Assembly (NCBI GenBank): GCA_963575745.1
Contig: CAUYUJ010003891.1
Location: 251,518 to 315,517 of the forward strand
Origin: Prorocentrum cordatum
Lineage: Eukaryota > Sar > Dinophyceae > Prorocentrales > Prorocentraceae
Direction: 5' to 3'
Length of the DNA: 64,000 nucleotides
Under the pieces are notes generated by a model. The model did no database searches and was not told the DNA's origin. It saw only the letters and a list, made by a program, of their open reading frames with translations. The position numbers and the translations under genes were made by a program. Positions 11,644 to 22,222 of this stretch are shown in pieces (position 1 is the first letter of the stretch; each line of letters starts with the position of its first letter).

Positions 11644-12060
11644 GCGTTGCGAAATTGTTGCGGAACTGTTGCGAAATTGTTCCGGAACTGGGCTGGTGTT
11701 GCGAAACTGTTGCGAAACTGTTGCGAAACTGGGCTGGTGTTGCGAAACTGTTGCGAAACTGTTGCGACACTGTTGCGAAACTGTTGCGAAACCGTCGCGT
11801 GCCGACATGGGCGATGCGGCATCGAATTGTATCAAAAAGCACAGGAAAACGCAACGCTGCTGCAACGCTGACACCGCGTTGCGAAACTGTTGCGAAACTG
11901 TTGCGAAACTGTTGCGAAACTGGGCTGGTGTTGCGAAACTGTTGCGAAACTGTTGCGAAACTGTTGCGAAACTGTTGCGAAACTGTTGCGAAACTGGGCT
12001 GGTGTTGCGAAACTGTTGCGGAACTGTTGCGAAACTTGGTTGGTGTTGCGAACTCGTCGC
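11644..12060 (+). repeat. 11-bp tandem repeat GTTGCGAAACT
   Basis: Two blocks (about 11644-11800 and 11876-12055) consist of runs of two to five GTTGCGAAACT monomers separated by GGGCTGGT. They are split by about 75 bp of other sequence. The monomer resembles the TTGCAAAAC words of the elements at 1640 and 21945, and GTTGCGAAACTGGGGTGTTGC at 21940 joins both forms, so the array may have grown from such an element. Confidence 0.8.
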
Positions 12061-12654
12061 GGCGCCTCTGCGCGCGGTAAAATTGAGCGGTGTTGGGGGG
12101 TCGAAATGGATGCGGGGCGGCGCCAACGCGCGACCGCCAACTCCCCGCCGACAACGTGCCGCCCGCAAACATGCGAACCCGCCCGACCACTCCCTCCAAT
12201 CCACTGCGATGCGCTCATTACGACGATCCGAACCCCGACATGCACTCGCTTCCACATGCTGCAAGAAAGAGAAGCAAGGTTGGCCTCGTAATTGAACGCG
12301 AAGCCGAACTCGTTCAATGATACGACCCGCAGTCGCGATGCCAAAGAAGCGACGCGGCAAGCTCGACGGCCCATCACCTAACGACGATGCTGCGCCAGCG
12401 AGACGCGACATTATCATGGCGAAGGGCACAACCATATGCAGTTCTGAGTAACACAACTGTGGGACCTGTATTCGGGGGAGCTCCCTATGCGGCCACGAAG
12501 CGTGTGACGGGCGGGCCAAGATGGGGGCGACGCCCACATGTCAGCACTGCCACTTGGGCCTTAGGTGGGGCCCCCCAGGTGGTGCCATGAAAAATTAGCC
12601 TGGCGAAGGACCCAACCATATGCAGTTGTAAACGCCGTCGTTGTTAGTATCGCG
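12061..12654 (-). mobile_element. Inverted partial copies of the composite element (two tails)
   Basis: The conserved tail occurs twice in inverted orientation. At about 12408 it reads ATTATCATGGCGAAGG and continues GCACAACCATATGCAG. At 12593 it reads ATTAGCCTGGCGAAGG and continues ACCCAACCATATGCAG. After the first tail one satellite unit follows (12470-12585, CCACGAAGCGTGTGACGG). 12061-12400 carries no recognised gene. Confidence 0.6.
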
Positions 12655-12910
12655 TTCGGTGGATTCACCCCCGACCGAGAACCGACGGGGCCCGAACGAC
12701 TCACCCCCGACCAAGACCTGAGGGGCCCGAACGACTCACCCCCGAACGAAAACTGAGGGGCCCGAGCGACTCACTTCCGACAGGGAAGCGAGGGGGCCGA
12801 ACGACTCACCCCCGACCGAAAACTGAGGGGCGGCGCCGCCAAGCGGACTGCGCCACTGGGACTTTCGGTGGAGCCCCCCGTGGGGCCACGAAGCGTGTGA
12901 GGAGCGTGCC
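12655..12910 (-). repeat. Inverted 35-bp array plus one 90-bp satellite unit
   Basis: CCCGAACGACTCACCCCCGA-type units, five or six in number, are the reverse complement of the array at 10676-10890. They are followed at 12830-12910 by a satellite unit (GGGGCCACGAAGCGTGTGAG). The order mirrors 10676-10960. Confidence 0.7.
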
Positions 12911-12914
12911 AACA

Positions 12915-15020
12915 TTACAGCCCCAGAGCGCCCCAGCCGAGCAACCAGCCGCAGCCGACCCCAGCCCAGCGGCAGCAGGAGACATCCCAGCCGAGGCCCC
13001 CCCCAGACGGGGCCCCTCCAGATACACAAGACCGCCCCACCGCAGAGACACCAGAGGACGGCGGCCGACTGGCGTCGGTGTTGGCGGAAGCCTCGATATG
13101 GGCATTGCGACTGTGAGCTAATATGAGTTCGATTGGATGTGCGCATGAGTGGGTCTGAGTATGAGTAAGTCCGAGTGTAAATGAGGCTGAGTGTGGGCGA
13201 GCCCGAGTATGATCCAGCCTGAACTTGAATGAGTCGGAATGTGGATCTGACTATGATGGATGATTGAGTCTGAAAGTGGCCGAGTGTGAATGCGAATGAA
13301 ACTGAAAGGCTGAAAGCGTGCTGCCCGCATGCCAGGTCCCCCAAACGGAGTGAGACGGCTCGACAGATCCGCCAGCCCTGGTTCAACGGCAGGCTGGCCA
13401 AGTTCCTGCCGAGGTGGTAAGACCAAATCCGCCAGCCCTGGTTCAACGACAGGTGGGCCAAGTTCCTGTCGAGGTAATGAGGCACCATATCCGCCAGCCC
13501 TGGTTCAACGACAGGTGGGCCAAGTTCCTGTCGAGGTAATAAGACACGCACGGCGAGCACTTGACTGAGCACGGCCCTCATGGCCCCCTCCTGAGAGGCC
13601 CAGGCCCCAGGACCTCGGGGGCCCCAGCCTCGCCCTTGCGGGCAGGCACACCCCAGAGCGCCCCAGCCGAGCAACCAGCCGCAGCCGACCCCAGCCCAGC
13701 GGCAGCAGGAGCCATCCCAGCCGAGGCCCCCCCAGACGGGACCCCTCCAGATACCCAAGACCGCCCCACCGCAGAGACACCAGAGGGCGGCGGCCGACTG
13801 GCGTCGGTGTTGGCGGAACCCTCGATATGGGCACTGCGACTGTGAGCTAATATGAGTTCGATTGGATGTGAGCATGAGTGGGTCTGAGTATGAGTAAGTC
13901 CGAGTGTAAATGAGGCTGAGTGCGGGTGAGCCCGAGTATGATCCAGTCTGAACTTGAATGAGTCGGAATGTGGATCTGATTATGATGGATGGCTGAGTCT
14001 GAAAGTGGCCGAGTGTGAATGCGAGTGAAACTGAAAGGCTGAAAGCGTGCTGCCCGCATGCCAGGTCCCCCAAACGGAGTGAGACGGCTCGACAGATCCG
14101 CCAGCTTTGGTTCAACGGCAGGCTGGCCAAGTTCCTGCCGAGGTGGTAAGACCAAATCCGCCAGCCCTGGTTCAACGACAGGTGGGCCAAGTTCCTGTCG
14201 AGGTAATGAGGCACCATATCCGCCAGCCCTGGTTCAACGACAGGTGGGCCAAGTTCCTGCCGAGGTAATAAGACACGCACGGCGAGCACTTGACTGAGCA
14301 CGGCCCTCATGGCCCCCTCCTGAGAGGCCCATGCCCCAGGACCTCGGGGGCCCCAGCCTCGCCCTTGCGGGCAGGCGCACCCCAGAGCGCCCCAGCCCAG
14401 CAACCAGCCGCAGCCGACCCCATCCCAGCGGCAGCAGGAGCCATCCCAGCCGAGGCCCCCCCAGACGGGACCCCTCCAGATACCCAAGACCGCCCCGCCG
14501 CAGAGACAGAGGACGGCGGCCGATTGGTGTCGTTGTTGGCGGAAGCCTCGATATGGGCACTGCGACTGTGAGCTAATATGAGTTCGATTGGATGTGAGCA
14601 TGCGTGGGTCTGAGTATGAGTAAGTCCGAGTGTAAGTGGGGCTGAGTGTGGGTGGGCCCGAGTATGATCCAGCCTGAACTTGAATGAGTCGGAATGTGGA
14701 TCTGACTATGATGGATGATTGAGTCTGAAAGTGGCCGAGTGTGAATGCGAGTGAAACTGAAAGGCTGAAAGCGTGCTGCCCGCATGCCAGGTCTCCCAAA
14801 CGGAGTGAGACGGCTCGACAGATCCGCCCACCTTGGTTCAACGACAGGCGGGCCAAGTTCCTGCCGAGGAAATCAGACACCAAATCCGCCAGCCCTGGTT
14901 CAACGACAGGTGGGCCAAGTTCCTGTCGAGGTAATGAGGCACCATATCCGCCAGCCCTGGTTCAACGACAGGTGGGCAAAGTTCCTGCCGAGGTAATAAG
15001 ACACGCACGACGAACACTTG
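12915..15020 (+). repeat. 730-bp higher-order repeat, three copies
   Basis: CCCCAGAGCGCCCCAGCC occurs at 12921, 13651 and 14380, so copies are spaced 730 and 729 bp. Each copy has a CAGCCGCAGCCGACCCCAGC block, a stretch of degenerate TGAGTCTGAGTATGAG words (about 13110-13320 in copy 1), and two or three 60-70 bp subunits with CCGCCAGCCCTGGTTCAACG. A minus-strand frame stays open over most of the array because 729 is divisible by three. Its product repeats with the DNA and I do not call it a gene. Confidence 0.8.
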
Positions 15021-15790
15021 ACTGAGCACGAGAGCCCAGGGCGACCCTCCAAGGCCCCCTTCCTCTCCAGCCAGGCCCCGGGCCCACGATGAACTGCTAA
15101 GAAGGCCCCGAGACGGTCCAATATGGCACCCTATGCGGCTACGATGGCCCAGGATGGCCTCCAAGACGGCCCCAATAGGAATTTGGGAAGTATTGGCCCC
15201 AGCATGCCTCCCAAGCGGCATGAGACCAAGGTCGGTCCACGACGGCTCAATGTAGCCCCGATATCGTTCGACCTTTTTTTGCCGTAGGTCAGTCAGTCAC
15301 AAGGTCTTCTTGCGCACAGTCATGCCAAAGGACTGGCGAATTCGGACGCTCTCTTGATAGTGCTCCTCGTGGGACATCCCAGGGCCCAAAGCGAGCCACT
15401 CCAAGGAACGTGAAACAACGGCGCCTGGTGCCCTCAACTGAACGCCATGCCTGTTGACGATCCGCGCCCGATTCGGGCATGCTGCATGCTGGCATGCTTG
15501 TTATGTTCATCCTCACCATCCTCCGCCGCCTCCTCCTTCGCCCTCCCCCATCACCCCTCCCCATCCTCATCGTGACCCTCATCCGCATCCTGATGCTCCT
15601 CCTCATCCTGCGCCCCCTCCTCTTCCCCAGTCCCTTCATCATCGTCACCCCCGTCGCTTATCGCCATCTGCTCCCCCCCCCCCCCCCCTGAAGTAGCGCG
15701 CTAGCGCCTGAACTCTAACATGACTTAGTGTAGCCCTGGCCGCAAGGCCCCTGAGGGCCATGCAAACTCCGAGTGCGCACCCCCAGGGCA
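15021..15790. other. Unassigned sequence downstream of the large minus-strand gene
   Basis: 15100-15450 looks unique but has no coding frame I can support. 15510-15685 is pyrimidine-rich (CCTCATCCTC-type words, then a run of 15 C). The stop of the neighbouring gene is at 15794. Confidence 0.4.
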
Positions 15791-15793
15791 GTC

Positions 15794-17574
15794 TCAGTGA
15801 TGCACCCTCGCGGGGAGGTGTAGGAGGGGGGCGGACGCGGCGCCAACCGTTCCGACGTCTATCCACAATGCACATTTTCGACCGTGGCACCCACCAAATG
15901 CTTTGAAGCCCGTGTCGCCTATATCGTACAAAGCCCCGACTGAAACGCCAGTGGAGTTCTCGAAAGCGGTGCCTTTACCGACGGGCTGAGGCGTTCTGGT
16001 AAGCCCAAGCCGCTGTATCGTCGCATCCACGTCTCCAATCACGAGGTAGCTGGGGAGCGCGCCATGCGCCCCCGAGGACGAGGACGAGGACGAGGACGAG
16101 GCTGAGGCCATGCCAACAGGGAGGCCCATCTCCACGGGCTGCGGCTCCACGTTGGACGGATCATCGAACATCGCGCCGTCTCGCTCCTCGTGGCCCCCCC
16201 ACTCCTGCACCTCGGACTTGAGCAACTGCGTCGCCTCGCGATCAAGCCTCTTGAGCTCGTCTACATGCTCGAAGCCAGAAGCGTCAATGAGTGCGATTGG
16301 GACGTTCCCGATGAGAGTGTCAGGCTCGTTCTCCATGGCATCAGATGCGGTAACTTCGATGACGGCAGGTTGCTGGCTTGCGCAAGTCGCAGCAGGGCCA
16401 CACTTCTTATGTTTCTTGCTCTGCTTCACCTCCGCGAGCCGATCTGCGAGAAAGCTGAACGCGCCGTCGCCGCCGCCATCGGCAGCGGCGCCGTCGCCGC
16501 CGCCGCCGCCATCACCTGGAACATCGGCGCCTCCTGGCCCATCGGCCTCCATCGTCGCATGAATGGTATACTCCCCATAATCAACATGGACGCCAACAAC
16601 AACAATAGCATCAGGCTCATCCGGTTGCGGGTCAAATCGCCATTCCAATGGGGCGTGCACGATGCGTTCAACTGCAGCGTCGGAGTCATTCCACACGTCG
16701 GTGCACAGCAGTGTGGTGAGCTCATCGTCGTCGAATACTTCCAGCCTGCCATGGGCACCCTCATCCAGCGGCACGGGCACGTCGCTTTTAACACGTGGCT
16801 CGACAAACAGCGTGCGACCAGGGCGCAGTTGACAACCAACATACCGACGATTGAAATAGAAAGCCTCCTCCCGCACGTCTGCCATGTGAAGAACGTTGAA
16901 CATCACCATTGCAGGGTGAATGAAATATGCGTCTTTAGCAGCAATCCAAGCCCCCCACACAAGCCGAGGGGTTGGCGACGCCGCTGCCCAAACTTCAAGC
17001 ACGACCACGGCGTCTGCGACTGGCAACAATGCTAGTTTGCGGTCAGGGCTCACTGCTCGCCCGAACTCTCGGAAGGATGCAGACAATCTTCGCTTAAAGT
17101 CCAACATGTCAGGGCCAGTGTTGGTCTCGCAAGAGGAGCGACAGGCAGGCTCATACTTGACCGTCGCTGGGAACGAGGCCACCTTTGACATCGGCGGCGT
17201 GTGCGCCACGCGAGCCTTGAAAGAGGACTCCGCATCTGAGAAGCGAACCGCTTTGCCACCGACGTGCCCGTTGAAATATGCTGAAAGCCGCTCGTGCAGC
17301 GGCGCCCCACGGCCGACCTGCCGCAAATCTGGAAATTCAACCAACGGCTTGCCCCCAGCACCCTGCGCCCTATCTAGGAGCCAATCGTCGACAGCAAGGG
17401 CTGCCCCAGGGACGGGCGACAGCGGCGTGAACTCTGCCGAAGTCTCTCCTGCACGACGACCGCGCGGGCCAAGCTCCCCAGCAGCGACAACCTTTGGCGG
17501 GGCGCGCGAAGGGCGGGGCGCCCAAGCGCGGCAGGGTCGCTGCTTCCCAAAGCCATAAAGACGCACACATTGCC
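15794..17574 (-). CDS. 3' exon of a large multi-exon gene, unknown family
   Basis: The frame is open and protein-like from a likely acceptor at 17576-17575 (CTACTCTCGTTAG|GG, with a good pyrimidine tract) to the stop at 15794, about 593 residues. Segments include VDDWLLDRAQGAGG, an aromatic-rich block (DAYFIHPAMVMFNVLHMADV), an acidic Gly/Asp-rich linker, and FSFLADRLAEVKQSKKHKK. The word FLADRL also opens the 5' exon of the same gene, hinting at an internal duplication. The last 100 residues are Ser- and Gly-rich. I see no enzyme motif. Assignment to the same gene as 18555-21319 rests on strand, spacing and an intervening repeat-filled stretch. The donor that would pair with this acceptor in frame is not resolved. 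Confidence 0.62.
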
Positions 17575-18206
17575 CTAACGAGAGTAGGGGAGCGATGGGG
17601 GGGGGGGGCGAAGCAGGGAGGGAGGGAACCGAAAGAGAGCCTACGGAGTCCAGGGGTCCCCCATTAAAGTTGGCCCCCGCTGGGCGGCCAAAAGGTCTCG
17701 GGGGCACCCCCAAGAGGGTCGAGGGGCGGCGTCGGGGCGCCCCGCGCGGGCCCCGAGAAAGCCCCAAGATGCCCAAGATCGCCCACGGTGGGGTGCACTG
17801 GAATCCAATGCATTGTTTTTTTCTGGTCCTGGAGGGGTCCAATATGGCCTCGGGACGCCCCGCGTGGGGCCCAAGAACGCCCAAAGTTCCCCAAGACCGC
17901 CCGCGGTGGGGCGCACTGGAATCCAGTGCGCTGTTTCTGGTCCTGGAAGGGCCCAAGGCGGCAGCATGACCTCCAGGACGACCCACTACATCAGCAGATT
18001 GCTATGCTGCGTTGTTTCCAAGATGCCCCCAGGGTGCCCATGGGCTCCTCCAGGCAGGCCTCAAGCGGCCGCGCGGCCTCCCCTCTGGACGCCCCATATC
18101 ATCATCATCACCACCATCGTCGTCATCACCATCACCATCAGCATCGCCGTCATCATCATGGCCTCGTCGGCATCATCACCATCAGCATCACCTCGTCGCC
18201 ATCATC

Positions 18207-18255
<49 letters not shown>

Positions 18256-18550
18256 CCAGCATCGCCATCAGCACCAGCATCCTCACCGTCATCATCACCA
18301 TATCCGTGGCCATCGTAGCGGGCATCATCGTAAACGTCGTCGTCGTCATCGTCACCATCACCGCCGTCATCGGCACCACCGCGTATCCGCCATGGCAATG
18401 GTCACTGACATCGGACATCGTCGTCATCATCATCAACATGATTCCACTCTCCTGCCACCCGTCTTCTCAATACTCATCCACCTAGTCCTTCCTCGTATCC
18501 TCTTCGTCCTCCTCCCCGTGAAGCGTTCCCATCCATCTGCTAATCGTCCT
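17575..18550 (-). other. Probable intron with triplet and 118-bp repeats
   Basis: 18080-18470 is a CATCATCAC/TCATCATCA microsatellite of the kind filling introns elsewhere in the window. 17770-17970 holds two copies of a roughly 118-bp unit containing GGTGGGGTGCACTGGAATCC and CTGGTCCTGGA. A frame stays open through 17575-17986 but its product is repeat-like, so I treat it as intron. Confidence 0.55.
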
Positions 18551-18554
18551 GACC

Positions 18555-18940
18555 TCCTATGGCCCCTCTCCCCCAGCTCAGTGCCCTGCTCTTTCCAATG
18601 GCCCGCGACCCCCATGCCAGCGTCGAGCGCCTGGGCATCGCCAATCGCGAGCTGGCCCAGCGAGTGCTCGGTGGCCGCGACATGCTTCGCGGCAACAGAC
18701 CGCGCCTCTAGGATGGCACGGTCGGCCTCGGGTAACTGACCGAACGCTTGGTTGCATTCGTCCCACCCCTGGTGCCCAGCGTAGCAGTTGCCCAGGGCGC
18801 GCTGATCGGCAAGCCACTGTTTCCGAAAAATCTGCTTGGCGCTTTTGCCCGATCTTCTTGGGCAAGCGCGCTTGCTCCGCAGCGCGTGCAGCGACAGCGC
18901 CGCCACAGCCAGCGGCGCTGGCGACCTGGTCGCCGACGGC
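18555..18940 (-). CDS. Middle exon of the large gene, helical Gln/Ala-rich segment
   Basis: One minus-strand frame gives convincing sequence: GKSAKQIFRKQWLADQRAL, GWDECNQAFGQLPEADRAIL, then VAAKHVAATEHSLGQLAIGD. A donor GT at 18553-18552 (CATAGGAG|GTCAGG) is plausible at its 3' end, though its phase does not match the best downstream acceptor. The frame differs by one from the 5' exon, so a short intron or an indel must lie between about 18850 and 19010. GAG|GTCAAC near 18980 is a candidate donor. Confidence 0.55.
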
Positions 18941-18979
18941 CCCGCGGTGCCTGGCGCTCGCGTTGACCTCGGCCCCGAC

Positions 18980-21319
18980 GAAGTCGGCGGCGAAACGATG
19001 CCAAGCCACCTGGGGGCAGCTGGAGCGCCTGTTCCGAGCGCGCAGTCTCTCGATGCAGTGGAGCGACAAGCACGCGAACCAAGCAATAGTGTACATCATC
19101 ACAGCCACGGCAAAATCTTTGAAGTTTAACTTCGCCAGGGTACGAGATAACCCATCTGGCAAACAACAAGGATTCGAATCTTTGAAAGCAGAGATCATGC
19201 TGTCGCGCTCCTCAACCGGCCGCCGAGGGTCGCAAAACGTCCAACATCGCCACGGTGCTGCGGCATACTTGCGAACGTGTCGCATCTCGATCTGGCCGAT
19301 CTGGCGCATCAGCAGTCGTCGTGCAAGGCGCGCCTCCGTCGGGCAGGTCGTGACCCAGACTGCGCGCGAGGCACGCTGTCTTTGCAATAGTCTGCACCGC
19401 GTGGTATCACCTCTAACACATGAGGAAAGGTACTGCAGGCACCATATCAAGGGGCCCGCTGGCTCATACAACAAATCCATCAATGGCGGATACCCAGCGA
19501 ACGACCGAACTTTATTAGATGCTGCCATGAACCACAAAGTGGGGCACCTCGTAGGTTCCATTGCAACGCACAAACAAACGAACACATAATTCAACCAAGA
19601 ATCGCTGACAACGCGATCCGCTCGCTTGCACCTGGTGCCCTGGGTGGCCACCCATTGGAACGACTCGCGCAGCGACGGGTCGATCTTCGCGATCTCATGC
19701 TCGGGGGCTGAACTGGTTTCTCGAAATTCTGCCGCGTCGAAGGATGAGTGCATTATCGAGGACAGTATGCCGCCGAACACAAACGACTTCACGAAGAAGG
19801 CAAGGGCGGGGTACAGTTTCTCCCACTTCCCCTGGGAGGGCACCGCGGGCAGATGCGGGAAGAGCATGTTCAGAACAGCGGTGGCACCTGTGTTGACAAC
19901 ATCCTCCCTGGAGAGGCGCCCGCCGTCATCGAACACTTCCAGGATGCCCCGAAGCCAGAGCCGACCGTTGAACAGACTGAAAAACGAATCGTACTGCTGC
20001 CTCAAGGCGGCCAAGGCCTTCTCTGATCGAGAGGAGGACTGGGTGAACCGATAATCGCATTCCAAGAACGACCGAAATGCGGCCGCATACGAGCGGGCCT
20101 CTGGTGGAGGAGGGCCGACGCGAATCAATACCATATCATCGACTGCCTTCCTGACGCTGCAAATCAGCCGAAGGAAGTGGCCTTGCGATCGGAAGAAGAG
20201 AATTGCACTGTAGAGGTCGTTCAATCCGTTCAAAGACTTGGAACCAAGACGCTCGTACATCGATATGGCGACGGATTGCATCTCTCCGAGGTGGTTGGCG
20301 TGATTGCCGCAGAGCAAATGCGCGCTGCTCACATCCCGTACGTGCGCAAACATTTTCTCGTTCGCCGTGGCAGCATCACTTTCGTAAATCTTGAACACAT
20401 GTTTTGAAAGGCGTGCCAACTCTTCCATGAATCGATGTGCCGCTGCAGTCAGCGCGTGAAAGAACAGGCCGCTGTAAATATGAGGCGCAGCATTGGAAAT
20501 CAAGGGAATGGGCGGCATGACGGGCTCGTAGCTCATGACGGGGTGCTGGGAGGTCGGGCGCCCAGGGGAAAACCAACCCCAAGCGAAACGAATGCGCGAG
20601 ACAAGCACTTGCCACGTCGCCATTTGGCTGGAGCTCCCCAGTTCCGCGACGGGTGCCAACACCAGGCGCTGACCAGTCTCGTCCCATAAACAACTCCGCA
20701 CGCACCAATCTGGAGGCCTCGCCCGAAGACAATTAAGAAGCCACCCCCACATCATAACCTCTGTCGCTAAGTACGCCTCAGCCACGACGTCTCTCACTCG
20801 CCTCGCGGTCCTGGGGTCGCAAGACCAAGTGCGGGCGAGAGCTTTGTGGCATGGCGTCTTCTCCAAAAGCAATTCCGTCATTTGCTTAACAGTGAAACGC
20901 TGCCGACCTTTCAAAGCCAAACCAATCACAATACTCAAATCGCCCTGCTTGTTGCTGCTCTGAAAATTTATGGCCGCCCTCACATTGACCTGGGAATGGT
21001 TAAGAATAGACGTAACATTTTCTACGTGTCTGTCCACAGCCCGTTGGGTGATACTTTTGGCCCTCCGCAAATGCATCATCTGGCTATAGCGCCTCCACTC
21101 CTCGTGGGTCCGTCGAGACGGGTGCTTGAAACGCTGATTCTTTGAATGATTCGGGATGCGAACCGCAGCCTTTTTCACAGGAATCGTTTTCTGTCTCTGC
21201 GGGTCATTGGCCCTGGCCCTGGCTGGAACGCGTGAACAAGCAACAATTCTGCTTTCAACATCTGGCGCGGGCACGCCGGCGACGGCCTCGTCGCCGAGGC
21301 GATCTGCAAGGAAACTCAT
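18980..21319 (-). CDS. 5' exon of the large gene, possible DDE/hAT-like transposase relative
   Basis: The start is the ATG at 21319-21317 (MSFLADRLGDEAVAGVPAPD). Upstream sequence is repeat. A roughly 780-residue frame follows. The N-terminal 110 residues are basic (PNHSKNQRFKHPSRRTHEEW). Residues about 150-185 read like a DNA-binding helical segment (ARTWSCDPRTARRVRDVV). Further on are D213 in CLWDETGQ, D315 in YESDAATANEK, and C337-x2-H340 in LLCGNHANH. An Asp followed after about 20 residues by CxxH is a feature of hAT, MULE, P and Kolobok transposases, so I propose distant kinship; the catalytic Glu is not identified. The sequence is rich in Trp, Cys and aromatics and has hydrophobic stretches near the end (VAVMMYTIAWFACLSLHCI), which could be a membrane helix. 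Confidence 0.7.
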
Positions 21320-21344
21320 GCATGTGCAGCCGCAAATTATTCGT

Positions 21345-21615
21345 GCCGAGTGTCTATAGCTGTTCGACCAATGGACAGGGACAGGACGCAATACGTCTCC
21401 AAGACGGCCCAAGAAGGCGCCAAGACTGCCCAATACGTCTCCAAGACGGCCCAAGACGGCCCAATACGTCTCCAAGACGGCCTCCAAGACGGCCCAATAC
21501 GTCTCCGAGACGGCCCAAGAGGCCCAATACGCTCCAGACGGTTAATGATGATGATGATGATGATGATGATGCTGATGATGATGATGATGATGATGATAAT
21601 GATGATGATGTATGC
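21345..21615 (+). repeat. Minisatellite CCAAGACGGCCCAATACGTCT and (GAT)n
   Basis: 21385-21540 repeats CCCAATACGTCTCCAAGACGG six or so times with deletions, similar in style to the CAAGATGGC repeats at 49.8-50.3 kb. 21545-21610 is a GAT microsatellite with one GCT interruption. Both lie directly upstream of the minus-strand gene start at 21319. Confidence 0.75.
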
Positions 21616-21944
21616 TACGTACGTCGATTGCTCGATCGGGATACGGGCGAGCGGGATAAACAACCCGTCAATGACTTCATGACGCTATGATGCGGGGATA
21701 CGTCGCCACGGCCGCGGGGGGAGGGGGGCAGCCGTTGCGACTGAGCCTGAGGAAGGAGGAAGAAGGAGTGGGAGGAGGAAAAAATGAGGAGGGCAACTTG
21801 ATTTTATCAGAACGTACTTAACGTACTTACAAGAGCCCCTCGTCCGACGTGGCGTTTTGGCCCGCATTGGCCGCATTTCGACTCATGCTCTCATATCATC
21901 AAGATAGCAACATAACGGGGAAGTGCAAATTCTACGTGTTGCGA
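21616..21944. other. Unassigned sequence
   Basis: Contains a GGAGGAAGAAGGAG purine tract at 21750-21795 and a short direct repeat GTACTTAACGTACTTA near 21813. No gene is seen. Confidence 0.4.
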
Positions 21945-22075
21945 AACTGGGGTGTTGCAAAAAGGCTGTTTGTTGCAAAACAGCGGTTTTGCAACAAGCC
22001 CTTTGTTGCAAGTTGGCCTTGTTGCCATTACAATAGGAATCCTTTATTCATTGCAAACCACGATATTCTATCATC
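21945..22075 (-). repeat. Dispersed palindromic element, copy 2 (inverted to 1640-1790)
   Basis: The core at 21972-21995 is the same palindrome with one mismatched pair (GTTGCAAAACAG / CGGTTTTGCAAC). Flanks GGGGTGTTGCAAAAAGG and CAAGCCCTTTGTTGC match the reverse complement of copy 1. The left edge reads GTTGCGAAACTGGGG, identical to the satellite monomer of 11644-12060. Confidence 0.7.
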
Positions 22076-22089
22076 TGCGCCACCCTCAA

Positions 22090-22222
22090 CCCATTCCCGG
22101 GGACCAGTCTTTCATCCCGAGTCGTTTTTCGACGGTCTCGAGGCCCAGCAAGGGCCCCCAGAGGCCGAAAATATGGAACAACCTCCCGTCGTGACCTTTC
22201 CATGGCCCGAGGGGGGTCTGGG
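22090..22222 (+). mobile_element. Diverged 3' part of the CCCAGACC MITE family
   Basis: CATTCCCGGGGACCAG, GAGTCGTTTTTCGACGGTCT and CCTCCCGTCGTGACC align in order with the three good copies at 54.3-55.9 kb. It ends in GAGGGGGGTCTGGG at 22222. The left terminus is missing. Confidence 0.6.

Noticed and set aside
9700-12060. CRISPR-like appearance of regular repeats
   Set aside because: There are no unique spacers: the repeats are head-to-tail satellites, and no cas genes occur in a genome that is clearly eukaryotic.
12736-14883. A 715-codon minus-strand reading frame
   Set aside because: It follows the 730-bp repeat; the peptide repeats with the DNA, is rich in Cys/Trp/Gly without order, and exists because 729 is divisible by three.
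17575-17986. In-frame 5' extension of the 3' exon of the large gene
   Set aside because: The extension translates two copies of a roughly 118-bp repeat, and a good acceptor (pyrimidine tract and TTAG|GG) lies at its end, so it is more likely intron.
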